In this document: in pieces, positions 1 to 9,584 of the stretch
Position numbering within the stretch: the stretch's first letter is position 1
Layout: each line of letters starts with the position of its first letter
DNA from: an uncultured Lachnospiraceae bacterium
Lineage (GTDB): Bacteria > Bacillota > Clostridia > Lachnospirales > Lachnospiraceae
Reading direction: 5' to 3'
Assembly (NCBI GenBank): GCA_910578825.1
Contig: CAJTSB010000008.1
Coordinates: 10,571-74,570, forward strand
Length of the DNA: 64,000 nt
The notes under the pieces: generated by a model
What the model saw: the letters and a program-made list of their open reading frames with translations, nothing else
Told to the model about the DNA's origin: nothing
Databases searched by the model: none
Position numbers and translations under genes: made by a program

Positions 1-2562
1 AATCTGCGCTGCGGCAGTCTCTGCTATCTCAGTATATTCTGCGGCTTTCTCTCTGTATGCTGTGTCCCATTTCAGTTTCAGGTTGTTGTATTCTTCAGAG
101 GTAATCGGCATAACTGTGCCGTGGCTGGCGTCCGGTTCCGGCATGGAATAGAGTGGAACCGTATTGCCGTCTTCATCTTCCGCGGTTACGCCTTTGGTGG
201 TGCCAAGGACATGGAAATCTCCTTTGGTGATATCATCGGACAGACCGGGGAAAATGGTTTGTCCCGTCTGATCTGCCATCAGGCAGTAGATATCATCGCC
301 TGTCAGTTCAAAACCCTTGAGACCTGCAATGTATTTGGCATTTTCCACATCATCACTGTTCAGTTTGAGGATACAAGGTCCCTCAATCTGCCCGCCGCCG
401 ACTGCCAGAGAATTAAAATGTACCAGTTCCCATTTCGTGGGATCCGTATCTGTGGTATCTCCAGGTTCTTTGGATTCCGTGGAGAGCAGGGAGGTACTGC
501 GCTCGCAGTAAACGCGTGTGGAAGGCGTACCGTATTTGTTCTCGGAGTTCGCCCCTCTGGCTTCATTTTTCGTATAACGGTAGTAGTAGTCATCCACTTT
601 AATGACTGTCGTGTCGATGACAGAGCCTTTCTCCGAAATCCATACCTGCGGTTCGGAGAAGTGGTAGAAGTCCCTGGTGGTCGCATAATACAGCCGCTGG
701 TTGCCGTAATTGTCATCGCCGGTCTTGGATGCCCAGAATACAGCGTATGCCTCAATTTCATCCACCCAGTACGCCTCCGGCGCCCAGGTACAGCCGGCGT
801 TGTCTTTCGCTACGTGGCACATCCTCTGTTCGGACCAATTGACAAGATCTGTGGATTCCCAGACCATAATGTATTGGCTGCCGGATTGCTGATTTCCATT
901 AGCACCCTCAAAAGGCATTCCCGGATAGTGTGTGCCATCCTGATCCAGTCCTGCCACAGTAAGGTCGGTGGCAATCAGATAGAACCTGTCGCCCTCGTGA
1001 GAACGGATAATGAAGGGGTCGCGTAAACCGTGGGTACCAAGTCTGGACTCGATAACAAATTCGCCGTTGTTTAAGGCGGAGAAGTTCAGCCCGTCTTCGC
1101 TGGTGCCGAAGTAGATACGCTCATCCTTGACGTGTGTATATGGAAAATAAGCAAAGAGGTAATCTGTGGTTTCTGCCATTTTCGGAGCTTTCTTTACTGT
1201 GCAGTCAAATGTCCGCGTCTCTTTGAGTGTTCCGTAAGTGATTGTGGCGGTCATGGTGACTTTGCCATCTTTTGTGGCGGGACGATTTACCTTGCCGGCT
1301 GCAATATCTCCATTGGCTTTCGAGCTGATGATGTTTTCGTTTGAAGACTTCCAGGTAATCTTGCTGCCGAATTCTCCCTCGGCTGCAAGGTGGATATTTC
1401 CACGGATATCGTCTTTGTTGGGAATGGTGACAGCCTCTGCATCCGCTTTGATGGCGTTTTCATCTGTGACATCGTTTGCTACCGTAAATGTCAGCGGTTT
1501 CCTTACAATAAAACCATTGCGGTTTACGATAGCGGTCATGGTAACGGTTTGGTCTCTCATAGTGCGCGTAACCGTTCCGTCGTCTGCAATAGCAGCGGGA
1601 TTGTTGCTTTCCCAGGTAACGGTTGCCGGTTTGGCAGCGTCACCGCTGATATTGGTCGTTGTCGGAAGAGAAAGGTTGTCTGTGATGGCGTCTTTGGAGT
1701 CGTTTGTGCCCAGACAATCCTCTTCGGTTAAGGTAATGTCTTCTACTTTAAATTCGTTTGCTGCAAGATTTTCCAGAGTTTCATTGATGTCTCCGTACAT
1801 GTCAGCAACTTCAGCCTCGGTCATTTCCCGGTCATAAATTCGGAAATCGGCGACCCTGCCTTCGAATTTGGGGTCTTTTGCCTCATAGAGAGACCAACAC
1901 ATATAGCCGTCCTTATTGTCCGTGGCGGTCATTAAATCCTGAAGTGTATAGTCTCCGGTTTTTTCCGTGACAGCATCACCCTCGCCCTTTTTTTCTCCGT
2001 TCTGGTAGAAGGTGAATTTGCCATTGTCCTTGTAGGTTACGGTGACGTTCTGCCATACTTCCGGCGTCAGGGCGTTGGTTCCTTCTATCGCCGCCTCATG
2101 GCTATAGCCGGGGTCGCCGTTTCCGATACCGCCACGCATTTTCTCATTCTGGTTGGAGCAGGCGGTAAGGTATAAGTATTTTGTGCTGTCCGTGCCGAGG
2201 CAGAACATCCAGGAAGATTTGACGTTCTTGGAGATGTTCACCAGCATATTGATGGTGACTGCTGTCGTGTCTGTGCCAATCGTGCCGTTGGGGATCTCCA
2301 CGTATCCGCCCGTCATGTTGAGCACGTCGATGCCGCCAATGTTAGAAGCGGCGGCGGAGCCCTGAATCTTCCCATTGTGGTTGTTGCCGGTCAGATCCTT
2401 TAAGGTGCCGTCTTCATTTTTCGTCATGTCCCAGTGGAGAACCATGCCGTCGCCTTCGGCGGCAGTTGCGTAATCCAGGCTGCCTGTGGGTAACATGGTA
2501 AACGCCATTGCAAATGCGGTAAAGCCTGCGATGGCAGATGTTAGAAACGTTTTCATTTTCAT
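1..2562 (-). CDS. Secreted GH43 family glycoside hydrolase with N-terminal LamG-like domain (partial, runs off left edge)
   Basis: The reading frame is open from the ATG at 2562 to base 1, so the 3' end lies outside the window (854 codons seen). The ATG sits 5 bases after an AAGGAGGG site. Residues 1-35 form a signal peptide ending near TAAEG. A concanavalin/LamG-like domain follows (about 36-250), then two Ig-like repeats (about 255-450). The GH43 five-bladed propeller begins near residue 465 (DYLFAYFPY, then GLRDPFI with the likely catalytic Asp, later WAPEAYW) and ends near HGTVMPITSEEY. GH43 enzymes hydrolyse arabinan, arabinoxylan or xylan side chains outside the cell; the exact substrate cannot be read here. 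It is divergent from a second GH43 gene and fits the arabinose cluster 35 kb away. Family assignment is firm, substrate is inference. Confidence 0.85.
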   Translation of the reverse strand, partial: MKMKTFLTSAIAGFTAFAMAFTMLPTGSLDYATAAEGDGMVLHWDMTKNEDGTLKDLTGNNHNGKIQGSAAASNIGGIDVLNMTGGYVEIPNGTIGTDTTAVTINMLVNISKNVKSSWMFCLGTDSTKYLYLTACSNQNEKMRGGIGNGDPGYSHEAAIEGTNALTPEVWQNVTVTYKDNGKFTFYQNGEKKGEGDAVTEKTGDYTLQDLMTATDNKDGYMCWSLYEAKDPKFEGRVADFRIYDREMTEAEVADMYGDINETLENLAANEFKVEDITLTEEDCLGTNDSKDAITDNLSLPTTTNISGDAAKPATVTWESNNPAAIADDGTVTRTMRDQTVTMTAIVNRNGFIVRKPLTFTVANDVTDENAIKADAEAVTIPNKDDIRGNIHLAAEGEFGSKITWKSSNENIISSKANGDIAAGKVNRPATKDGKVTMTATITYGTLKETRTFDCTVKKAPKMAETTDYLFAYFPYTHVKDERIYFGTSEDGLNFSALNNGEFVIESRLGTHGLRDPFIIRSHEGDRFYLIATDLTVAGLDQDGTHYPGMPFEGANGNQQSGSQYIMVWESTDLVNWSEQRMCHVAKDNAGCTWAPEAYWVDEIEAYAVFWASKTGDDNYGNQRLYYATTRDFYHFSEPQVWISEKGSVIDTTVIKVDDYYYRYTKNEARGANSENKYGTPSTRVYCERSTSLLSTESKEPGDTTDTDPTKWELVHFNSLAVGGGQIEGPCILKLNSDDVENAKYIAGLKGFELTGDDIYCLMADQTGQTIFPGLSDDITKGDFHVLGTTKGVTAEDEDGNTVPLYSMPEPDASHGTVMPITSEEYNNLKLKWDTAYREKAAEYTEIAETAAAQI

Positions 2563-2781
2563 CTGAATCCCTCCTTGTATTTTTGTTTCAGGAACGTTCT
2601 AAGTCCTGTTCATTATATCATGGATTCTAAATATAGTAAAAGGGTTTTTCGGAATAATAAATAAAAAAGATTGCTTTTTACACAATTAATTTGTAAAATA
2701 TGATGTAGAAGGTGGGAGGAGTTTTGGGGATATGTTAGATACTGTTGATATAGATTTGTGATTAAGGAGGAGAAGGAAATC

Positions 2782-5700
2782 ATGGGAAACAGAAAACACA
2801 GATTATTTGCGGTATTTCTTGCGTTGGCGGTAGCCGTGACGAGCCTGAATTTTGGTGCGTCTGTCCGCGTACAGGCAGAAACGGCGGAGACAAAAAGCAA
2901 TGTGCAGAAAATGGAGACGCAGAAAACAGCCGGCAGTGTGCAGACGCAGAAAACAGCACAGGAGGAATACGCGGGATATCTGTTCGCATATTTTACTGCC
3001 AGCAGTCTGGCAATCCATTTTGCTGTGAGTGCGGACGGATATCATTATACGCCGCTGAACGAAAATAAGGCGGTCATCACGCCGAAGACGGGCAGAAAAG
3101 CCGTGCGCGATCCCTATATCATCAAAGGGCAGGACGGCGATTATTATATGATGGCAACAGATCTGGTCGGAGGAAATCAAACGGATGAGCTGGATAACAA
3201 TGGCAATTATGTGTGGGGCGCCAATACCTCAATTGTAACCTGGCATTCTACCGATCTGGTGAATTGGGATCAGGAGACGTTGATTAAAATTCGTGGGGAG
3301 TATGATTGTACCAGTGCGGATAACCAGCGCATGGTCTGGGCGCCGGAGGCTATCTGGGACAAGGAGAAGGGTGAGTATATGATTTACTGGTCTATGGAGG
3401 GCGGTACGCAGCATGGCGATAACCTGATGATCTGGTATTCCTATACGAAAGATTTCAAGAGTTTGACGCAGGAGCCGAAGGTGCTCTATAATCCCAGTCC
3501 GACTGGGTTGAATCTTGCTCCGGTTGAGGGTTCGGACGATACGAACTGTATAGATGCAGATATTGTTGAGCATGATGGAAAATTTTATATGTACTATAAG
3601 TGGAGTGGAAAATCCAATGCAGGAACCCAGCTTGCTGTTTCGGATAAGCTGACGGAAGGGTATCTGCCGATTGGTTATGATTTGGAAACGGGAAATAAAG
3701 AGCCGCAGAGTCCAGGGGCATTGTGTGGTCCGAAATATGTAGAGGGCGGCGACGTCTATAAGCTGAACGGGCAGGAGAAATGGATTCTGGTTGCCGACTA
3801 CAACTGGGCGAAATATTATGGCATGGCAGAGTCGGATGACCTTGTAAACTGGAATACGATTGCAGAGGAGGACTGTACCATCAATTTTGCCTACGGCGAC
3901 GGCAATCCCAAGCATGGCGCAGTCATTCCGATTACTACAGAACAGTATGAGGCGCTCTGGCAGAAATGGGGCGTAACGGAGGCGGACGGAACCGGAAATT
4001 CCGCGACAACGATTCCGCACACAGTAACCAGTGCATATCCGGATTCCCCCTATGCAGATGACGAGACAATTTCCCCCAGTGATGGAAATCCTATCGCGGT
4101 CTATGATTTTGAAACAATGGACGGTAATACCGTAAAGGACAGCTCCGGTCATGGCAACGATGCGGTGATGGTTGGTACAAAGGGAACCGCGAGCAACCAG
4201 TGGAGTGTAACCAATGGTGTGTTAAAGCTGAATAACAGTACAAGCGTTACCTCGGGTAGCGGAAATGGAAGCTGCCTGAAACTCCCGGCTCTTTTCAATA
4301 AAGGCATGGATACGATGACGATTTCTTTTGACGTCAATGCGGGAAGTGCGCAGAATAAAAATTATTTTACCTGGGTAGTGGGTGACGAATCGCTTACAAA
4401 CAGTGTGAGCGTGGGAAAATATTTTTACGGTCGGGTCAAAAATGGTGATATTCTCGGACATATCACAAATGCCGGGTACGGCGCAGAGATCAAGGCGGAC
4501 AGCAAAGTTTCCATGACGAATTTTGGGACGACAATTAATCTTATGTATATCCTCAAACCGGACCGCATCAGCGTATTCCGCAACGGCGTGCTCGTGGCAG
4601 AGGTAAGGAGTACGGTGAAAATTTCCGATTTTGGGGATGACCTGAACTCTTATTTTGGTAAATCATTCTTCGTAAACGATGGGATGTTTAATGGTTCGTT
4701 TGATAATATTGAGATTTACAATCGCGCCCTCACCGATGCGGAAATCCTGGAGAAATATCCGCAGGAAGGAAATGACAGCATTTTGCAGAAAGTTTCTGTG
4801 CAGGGTGCATCCGTAATCAAGGAGGAAGTGGATGAGAGCAGTCATACTATTACGCAGTATGTGGGCGTCAATAACAGTACGGTAAAAGACTGGAAACACA
4901 CGGCAATTGATTTTGAAGTGTTGTCTGGCTATAAAATCAGCGGGTTGAAAGGAACGTATGATTTGCTTAAAGGCGCGAAGGTGACGATTACTTCTAAGAC
5001 AGACGCGGCGGATAGCGTAGAATGGACAATAAAGGTCGTTCCCTGTAACAATCCTGCCATCCCCGGACTGTATGCGGATCCGGACATTGATATTTTTGAC
5101 GGGAAATATTATATCTATCCGACGACGGACGGCTATACCGGATGGAATACACAGAAATTCCATGTATTTTCTTCCGAGGATATGGTAGAGTGGAAGGACG
5201 AGGGCGTTATTCTTGATTTGTCGAAGGGCGATGTGGAATGGGCGGATACGAAGAATTGTTATGCCTGGGCGCCGGCAATTGAGGGTAAAAATGGCAAATA
5301 CTATTTCTATTTCTGCGGACGTGATAAGTCCACGAACCAGCAGGCGATCGGAGTCGCTGTGGCGGACAGCCCGACGGGACCGTTTGTGGCGGAGAAAAAA
5401 CCGCTGATGACGAAGGCTTTATGCGAGGCAGCGGGTGGACAATTGTCACAGGCTATTGACCCTGCCATCTACACGGATGCGGAGTCAGGAGACTCCTATA
5501 TGTTGTTTGGAAATGGCGCAAACGGCTATAATATCGTGAAACTGAATGAAGATATGGTAAGCTATGATGCAGATACGATGTATCATTATCCGAATGGGAC
5601 ATTTCAGAATTTCAGAGAGTCCATTCATGTTTTCAAAAAGGATGGAAAGTATCATTTCACCTGGTCGTGCAACGATACTGGAGAAGATACGTACAGTATC

Positions 5701-6675
5701 AGTTATGCTGTGGCGGATTCTCTCTATCCGCAAAAGAAACCGGATGGCAGCTGGGATAGTTTCAAAGCGGAAAACAAGGGAACGATTCTCTTTAAAGTAC
5801 CGGAAAATAATATTCTGGGAACCGGACATCACTGTTTCGTAAAATTGCCGGACACCGAGGAGTATTACATTGCATATGCAAGATTTGGCACGCCGCTTTC
5901 CAAATATGTGGGAGATAAGAATGTTAAGGGCTGCCACCGGGAAATCTGTCTGGATAAGGTAAGCTTTGACGCAGACGGCTATATTGAGAAAATTACGCCC
6001 ACGCTGACGGGAATTCAGGAGCCTGTTCGTCTGAAGGATGATGAGCCGGCGCCGACGCCGCACCAGCATAAGTATCAGCAGAGCGTTCAGCCGGCAACCA
6101 TGAATGCGGATGGCAAAATTGTAACTGCATGTGCCTGTGGAGATGTGAAATCTGCAGTGGCAATTCCGCGCATCAAGGAGGTAAAACTCTCAGCGGATTC
6201 ATTCGTATATAACAAAAAGACCAGGACGCCAGCAGTGACGGTATATGACAGGAATTCTGCGAAGATTCCGGTGGCATACTATAGTGTAGCGCAGCCATCC
6301 GGTCGAAAAAAAGTCGGAACTTATAAGGTGACGGTAACATTTAAGGGCAATTACAGTGGAACCGTTACAAAGAGTTTTAAAATCAATCCGGCGGGTGTGA
6401 AACTGACCAAAGTTTCAGCGGCGAAAAAAGCATTTACCGCGAAATGGAAGAAAGGCTCTGAGATTACCGGATATGAACTGCAATATTCCACAAGTAAGAA
6501 ATTCTCGAAATCGGCGACAAAGACAAAGACGGTGAAGAAGTCTAAGGCGACGCTGAAGGTGCCGAAACTCAAGGCAAAGAAGAAATACTATGTCAGAATC
6601 CGTACCTATAAGAAGATTGGAAAGACGAAATATGTTTCTGGTTGGAGCAGCAAAAAGACAGTGAAGACGAAGTAA
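2782..6675 (+). CDS. Large secreted protein with two GH43 domains, LamG, Ig-like and Fn3-like modules
   Basis: 1297 residues. The ATG at 2782 is preferred over the in-frame GTG at 2758 because AAGGAGG at 2764-2770 precedes it and a clean signal peptide (MGNRKHRLFAVFLALAVA) starts there. Module order: GH43 domain A (about 62-410; AVRDPYI, WAPEAIWD), LamG-like jelly roll (about 435-660), linker repeat, GH43 domain B (about 755-1075; GLYADPDIDIF, YAWAPAIE), an Ig-like domain (about 1130-1200) and a lysine-rich Fn3-like C-terminus that probably binds the cell wall or substrate. No LPXTG sorting motif is visible. Two different GH43 catalytic domains in one chain suggest attack on two linkages of a branched arabinan or arabinoxylan. 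It is divergent from the GH43 gene on its left and ends at a strong terminator. Substrate is inference. Confidence 0.88.
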   Translation: MGNRKHRLFAVFLALAVAVTSLNFGASVRVQAETAETKSNVQKMETQKTAGSVQTQKTAQEEYAGYLFAYFTASSLAIHFAVSADGYHYTPLNENKAVITPKTGRKAVRDPYIIKGQDGDYYMMATDLVGGNQTDELDNNGNYVWGANTSIVTWHSTDLVNWDQETLIKIRGEYDCTSADNQRMVWAPEAIWDKEKGEYMIYWSMEGGTQHGDNLMIWYSYTKDFKSLTQEPKVLYNPSPTGLNLAPVEGSDDTNCIDADIVEHDGKFYMYYKWSGKSNAGTQLAVSDKLTEGYLPIGYDLETGNKEPQSPGALCGPKYVEGGDVYKLNGQEKWILVADYNWAKYYGMAESDDLVNWNTIAEEDCTINFAYGDGNPKHGAVIPITTEQYEALWQKWGVTEADGTGNSATTIPHTVTSAYPDSPYADDETISPSDGNPIAVYDFETMDGNTVKDSSGHGNDAVMVGTKGTASNQWSVTNGVLKLNNSTSVTSGSGNGSCLKLPALFNKGMDTMTISFDVNAGSAQNKNYFTWVVGDESLTNSVSVGKYFYGRVKNGDILGHITNAGYGAEIKADSKVSMTNFGTTINLMYILKPDRISVFRNGVLVAEVRSTVKISDFGDDLNSYFGKSFFVNDGMFNGSFDNIEIYNRALTDAEILEKYPQEGNDSILQKVSVQGASVIKEEVDESSHTITQYVGVNNSTVKDWKHTAIDFEVLSGYKISGLKGTYDLLKGAKVTITSKTDAADSVEWTIKVVPCNNPAIPGLYADPDIDIFDGKYYIYPTTDGYTGWNTQKFHVFSSEDMVEWKDEGVILDLSKGDVEWADTKNCYAWAPAIEGKNGKYYFYFCGRDKSTNQQAIGVAVADSPTGPFVAEKKPLMTKALCEAAGGQLSQAIDPAIYTDAESGDSYMLFGNGANGYNIVKLNEDMVSYDADTMYHYPNGTFQNFRESIHVFKKDGKYHFTWSCNDTGEDTYSISYAVADSLYPQKKPDGSWDSFKAENKGTILFKVPENNILGTGHHCFVKLPDTEEYYIAYARFGTPLSKYVGDKNVKGCHREICLDKVSFDADGYIEKITPTLTGIQEPVRLKDDEPAPTPHQHKYQQSVQPATMNADGKIVTACACGDVKSAVAIPRIKEVKLSADSFVYNKKTRTPAVTVYDRNSAKIPVAYYSVAQPSGRKKVGTYKVTVTFKGNYSGTVTKSFKINPAGVKLTKVSAAKKAFTAKWKKGSEITGYELQYSTSKKFSKSATKTKTVKKSKATLKVPKLKAKKKYYVRIRTYKKIGKTKYVSGWSSKKTVKTK

Positions 6676-6677
6676 GG

Positions 6678-6720
6678 AAAACCCTCCGCGGTATTGCATT
6701 TTTGCGCGGAGGGTTTTATT
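6678..6720 (+). terminator. Rho-independent terminator after the double-GH43 gene
   Basis: A 13-bp perfect stem (AAAACCCTCCGCG / CGCGGAGGGTTTT) with a 14-base loop starts 3 bases after the stop codon. Because the arms begin with A and end with T runs it can act in both directions and may also terminate the facing arsR-type gene. Confidence 0.9.
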
Positions 6721-6737
6721 ATGGCATAGGAACGCTT

Positions 6738-7019
6738 TTATTCACGGATATGGTCTAATCCCTGAGCAATAATCGTCAGCACATGGGAGTCAAGCAGAGA
6801 GTAATAGATGGTCTTGCCATCCCTGCGGTTCTTGACGAGGCGGTTTTGTTTGAGGATGCTGAGTTGGTGGGAAATTGCGCTTTGGGACATTCCCAGTTCT
6901 TCGGCGATGTCGTAGACACATTTTTCTTCATCAATCAGGGCGTACAGGATCTGCAGCCGGGTCGGAGTGCCGAATATTTTAAATAATTCCGCTAATTGTT
7001 CAAATTCATTCTGATTCAT
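6738..7019 (-). CDS. ArsR/SmtB family metal-responsive repressor
   Basis: 93 residues, a complete winged-helix ArsR protein. The recognition helix is within MSQSAISHQLSILKQNRLV and the wing is RRDGKTIYYSL. The last helix carries D-x-H, then H-x2-E eleven residues further on (DSHVL...LDHIRE). This is the spacing of the alpha-5 zinc site of SmtB and CzrA, while the CxC pair of the arsenic/cadmium type is absent. Family knowledge therefore points to a zinc-type (or cobalt) sensor that leaves DNA when metal binds. No metal transporter lies next to it; the divergent neighbour is a radical SAM gene. A CDF transporter is 42 kb away. The metal is inferred from the motif only. Confidence 0.85.
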   Translation of the reverse strand: MNQNEFEQLAELFKIFGTPTRLQILYALIDEEKCVYDIAEELGMSQSAISHQLSILKQNRLVKNRRDGKTIYYSLLDSHVLTIIAQGLDHIRE

Positions 7020-7126
7020 GTAAGTTCCTTCTATAAAATAAACTAAAGTTGTCTGGTTGCAGTTGTTGAACTATTATTTTTAAAAATACCACAGAAAGGA
7101 AAAACTGTCAAAAGGAATCCTATATT

Positions 7127-8911
7127 ATGAATATTTTACTGGTAGCAATCAATGCAAAATACATTCATTCCAATCTTGCGGTATACAGCTTGAAGGCGTA
7201 TGCCCGCGAATACCAGGAACACATCTGTCTGTTGGAGTATACCATTAATCACCGCACGGATTATATTTTGCAGGAGATTTATAAGAAACAGCCGGATGTG
7301 CTTTGTTTTTCCTGCTATATCTGGAATTTTCGCTATGTACAGGAGCTGGCGGGAGAATTCCACAAACTGATGCCCGAGGTTCCCATTTGGGTGGGAGGTC
7401 CGGAGGTGTCTTATGAGACGGAAACGTTTCTGGCAGATTATCCTATGGTAAAAGGCGTGATGGTGGGAGAAGGAGAGGCGACGTTTCGGGAGCTGTGCCG
7501 TTATTATGTGCAGGGGGCCGTGTTGGAACAAATTCGCGGCGTTGTCTTTCGGGATGCGCAGGGCAGGTTGGTGCGCACGGAGCCCAGGGAGCCGCTTTGC
7601 ATGGATGAACTTCCTTTTTGTTATGATAATCTGGAGGATTTTGAGAACAGGATTATTTATTATGAGACGAGCCGGGGGTGTCCTTTTTCCTGTAGTTATT
7701 GCCTGTCTTCGATTGAAAAGGGATTGCGGTTCCGTTCCCCAAGTCTGGTGCAGAAAGAACTGGATGTTTTCTTAGCGCATAAAGTGCCGCAGGTAAAGTT
7801 TGTTGACCGCACGTTTAACTGTAACCACGAACATGCCCTGTTTATCTGGAATTACCTGAAAGAGCATGACAACGGCATAACTAATTTTCATTTTGAGATT
7901 TCTGCCGATTTGCTGACCGAAGAGGAGCTTGCACTGATCGCGTCCATGCGCAGGGGGCTGATTCAGCTTGAAATCGGTGTTCAGTCCACCAATGAGCCTA
8001 CGATAAGGGAAATCCGCCGTACGATGAACCTGTCACGGCTTGAGCAGGTGGTAAGGCAGGTACGGCACATGGGAAATGTCCATCAGCATCTGGATTTGAT
8101 TGCAGGATTGCCAAACGAGGATTTTGCCACATTTGCGGAGTCATTTCGACAGGTGTATGCGATGCGCCCGCATCAGCTCCAGCTTGGGTTTCTGAAGGTT
8201 TTGAAGGGCTCTTATCTCTATGAACACAGGGAAACGTATGGTTTGGTTTACCAGGAAAATCCACCGTATGAGGTTATGGAAACGCGTTGGCTTTCCTATG
8301 CAGAGATATTGAAGATAAAGCTCGTGGAAGAAATGCTGGAGGTTTATTACAACAGTGGACAATTTGAGATGACGATTAAGGTGTTGGAGCTTACAGAGGA
8401 TCATCCATTTGACTTGTTTTTAAAACTGGGAGAATTTTATGAGAGCAGAGGACTCCTTTCGATGAGCCATTCAAGAATCCGCCGCTGTGAAATTCTCCTG
8501 CACTATATCGAACAAAACGATTTGCCGCACCTTGCATTATATCAGGAGACTTTGACATTTGACCTGTATTACCGGGAGCGCATGAAGAGCCGCCCGGTCT
8601 GGGCTTCGCCGCTCTCGGAGTTTCAGGAGTTGTCCAGAAAGTATTGCGGGAAGGGGAAACATGTACATCTGGAGGGATTCTGGTATGACATGGAGAGTAT
8701 TTTACAGGCAGAATTTCTGGATCAATATCCCGCGAAAAAAGACAGGCGTGCGTATTATCTGTTTTCCTATGGACAACGCGACCCATTGAGCGGTCAGGCA
8801 AAGGTGGAATGTGTGCAGGAGCGGGAAGAAAAGGAGGCTGGCAGTGGAGACATATATTGTCGTGGATCTGGAAATGACGGGTCTGAATCCGAAAAAAGAC
8901 CGGATTCTTGA
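7127..8911 (+). CDS. B12-binding domain radical SAM protein (DUF4080-like)
   Basis: 594 residues. An N-terminal cobalamin-binding Rossmann-like domain (about 1-140; MNILLVAINAKYIHSN, later VGGPEVSYE) is followed by a radical SAM barrel with the cluster motif CPFSCSYC near residue 185 and a C-terminal helical region typical of DUF4080 proteins. Such enzymes use a [4Fe-4S] cluster and S-adenosylmethionine for radical chemistry, and cobalamin is often used for methyl transfer; the substrate of this subgroup is not known to me. An AAGGA site precedes the ATG. The 3' end overlaps the next gene by 68 bases, suggesting co-transcription and translational coupling. Confidence 0.85.
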   Translation: MNILLVAINAKYIHSNLAVYSLKAYAREYQEHICLLEYTINHRTDYILQEIYKKQPDVLCFSCYIWNFRYVQELAGEFHKLMPEVPIWVGGPEVSYETETFLADYPMVKGVMVGEGEATFRELCRYYVQGAVLEQIRGVVFRDAQGRLVRTEPREPLCMDELPFCYDNLEDFENRIIYYETSRGCPFSCSYCLSSIEKGLRFRSPSLVQKELDVFLAHKVPQVKFVDRTFNCNHEHALFIWNYLKEHDNGITNFHFEISADLLTEEELALIASMRRGLIQLEIGVQSTNEPTIREIRRTMNLSRLEQVVRQVRHMGNVHQHLDLIAGLPNEDFATFAESFRQVYAMRPHQLQLGFLKVLKGSYLYEHRETYGLVYQENPPYEVMETRWLSYAEILKIKLVEEMLEVYYNSGQFEMTIKVLELTEDHPFDLFLKLGEFYESRGLLSMSHSRIRRCEILLHYIEQNDLPHLALYQETLTFDLYYRERMKSRPVWASPLSEFQELSRKYCGKGKHVHLEGFWYDMESILQAEFLDQYPAKKDRRAYYLFSYGQRDPLSGQAKVECVQEREEKEAGSGDIYCRGSGNDGSESEKRPDS

Positions 8912-9584
8912 GATTGGCGCGGTCAGGATGGAGGATGGCAGGATTACCGATATCTTTGACCGCATGGTCAATCCTCATATGAAGTTGTCGAAGGATATCA
9001 CTGATCTTACCGGCATTACAGAAGAAATGGTATCTGAGGGGTGTGACTGTGCAAAGGCAGTACGGGATTTTCTGGAATTTGCGGATGGACTTGCACTGGC
9101 TGGACATAATATCATCTTCGATTATGCATTTTTGAAACAGGGCGCGGTCAATCAGGGAATTGCGCTGCAAAAAGAAGGAATTGACACTTTAAAACTGGCG
9201 CGCAAATTTCTTCCTGAGGCAGAGAAGAAGTCCCTTGGTTATCTCTGTGGATATTTGCAGATTCCGCGCAAAGAAGAACACCGGGCGCTGGACGACGCGA
9301 AAGCGACGGCACAGCTTTTGCGGATTCTTCAGGAGCGGTTTTACGAAAAAGAGCCGGATGCGTTTTGTCCAAAAGCGTTGCAATATAAGGTGAAAAAACA
9401 GCAGCCCGCAAGCCGGCGGCAGAAAAGACGCTTGAAAGAACTGGTGGAATATCATAAAATTGAACTGGATCTGGAAATCGAGAGCCTCACAAGAAACGAG
9501 GCGTCCCGGATTACCAACAGGATTCTGCAGCTGTCAGGACAGGTATCCGTCAAGCATAGCGAGGATGGGTTCACGCATCAGTGA
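8844..9584 (+). CDS. DnaQ-like 3'-5' exonuclease (DEDDh family)
   Basis: 246 residues from a GTG at 8844, which follows AAGGAGG at 8831-8837; the open frame upstream is inside the radical SAM gene. Catalytic residues are visible: D and E in VDLEMTGLNP (residues 7 and 9), D in HNIIFDYAFL, and H and D in EEHRALDDAKAT, the DEDDh set of DNA polymerase III epsilon-type exonucleases. It could be a stand-alone proofreading or repair nuclease or act on RNA. After the exonuclease domain (about 1-170) there is a basic tail (QKRRLKELVEYHK). Its 3' end overlaps the convergent gene below by 51 bases. Confidence 0.85.
   Translation: METYIVVDLEMTGLNPKKDRILEIGAVRMEDGRITDIFDRMVNPHMKLSKDITDLTGITEEMVSEGCDCAKAVRDFLEFADGLALAGHNIIFDYAFLKQGAVNQGIALQKEGIDTLKLARKFLPEAEKKSLGYLCGYLQIPRKEEHRALDDAKATAQLLRILQERFYEKEPDAFCPKALQYKVKKQQPASRRQKRRLKELVEYHKIELDLEIESLTRNEASRITNRILQLSGQVSVKHSEDGFTHQ

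Noticed and set aside
121..1026. Long plus-strand open frame of about 300 codons at the left edge
   Set aside because: It is the shadow of the minus-strand GH43 gene, which has a signal peptide, ribosome binding site and family motifs; the plus-strand translation has no recognisable domain.
3229..4152. Minus-strand open frame of 307 codons inside the double-GH43 gene
   Set aside because: Antisense shadow of a strongly supported gene with no ribosome binding site and no domain.
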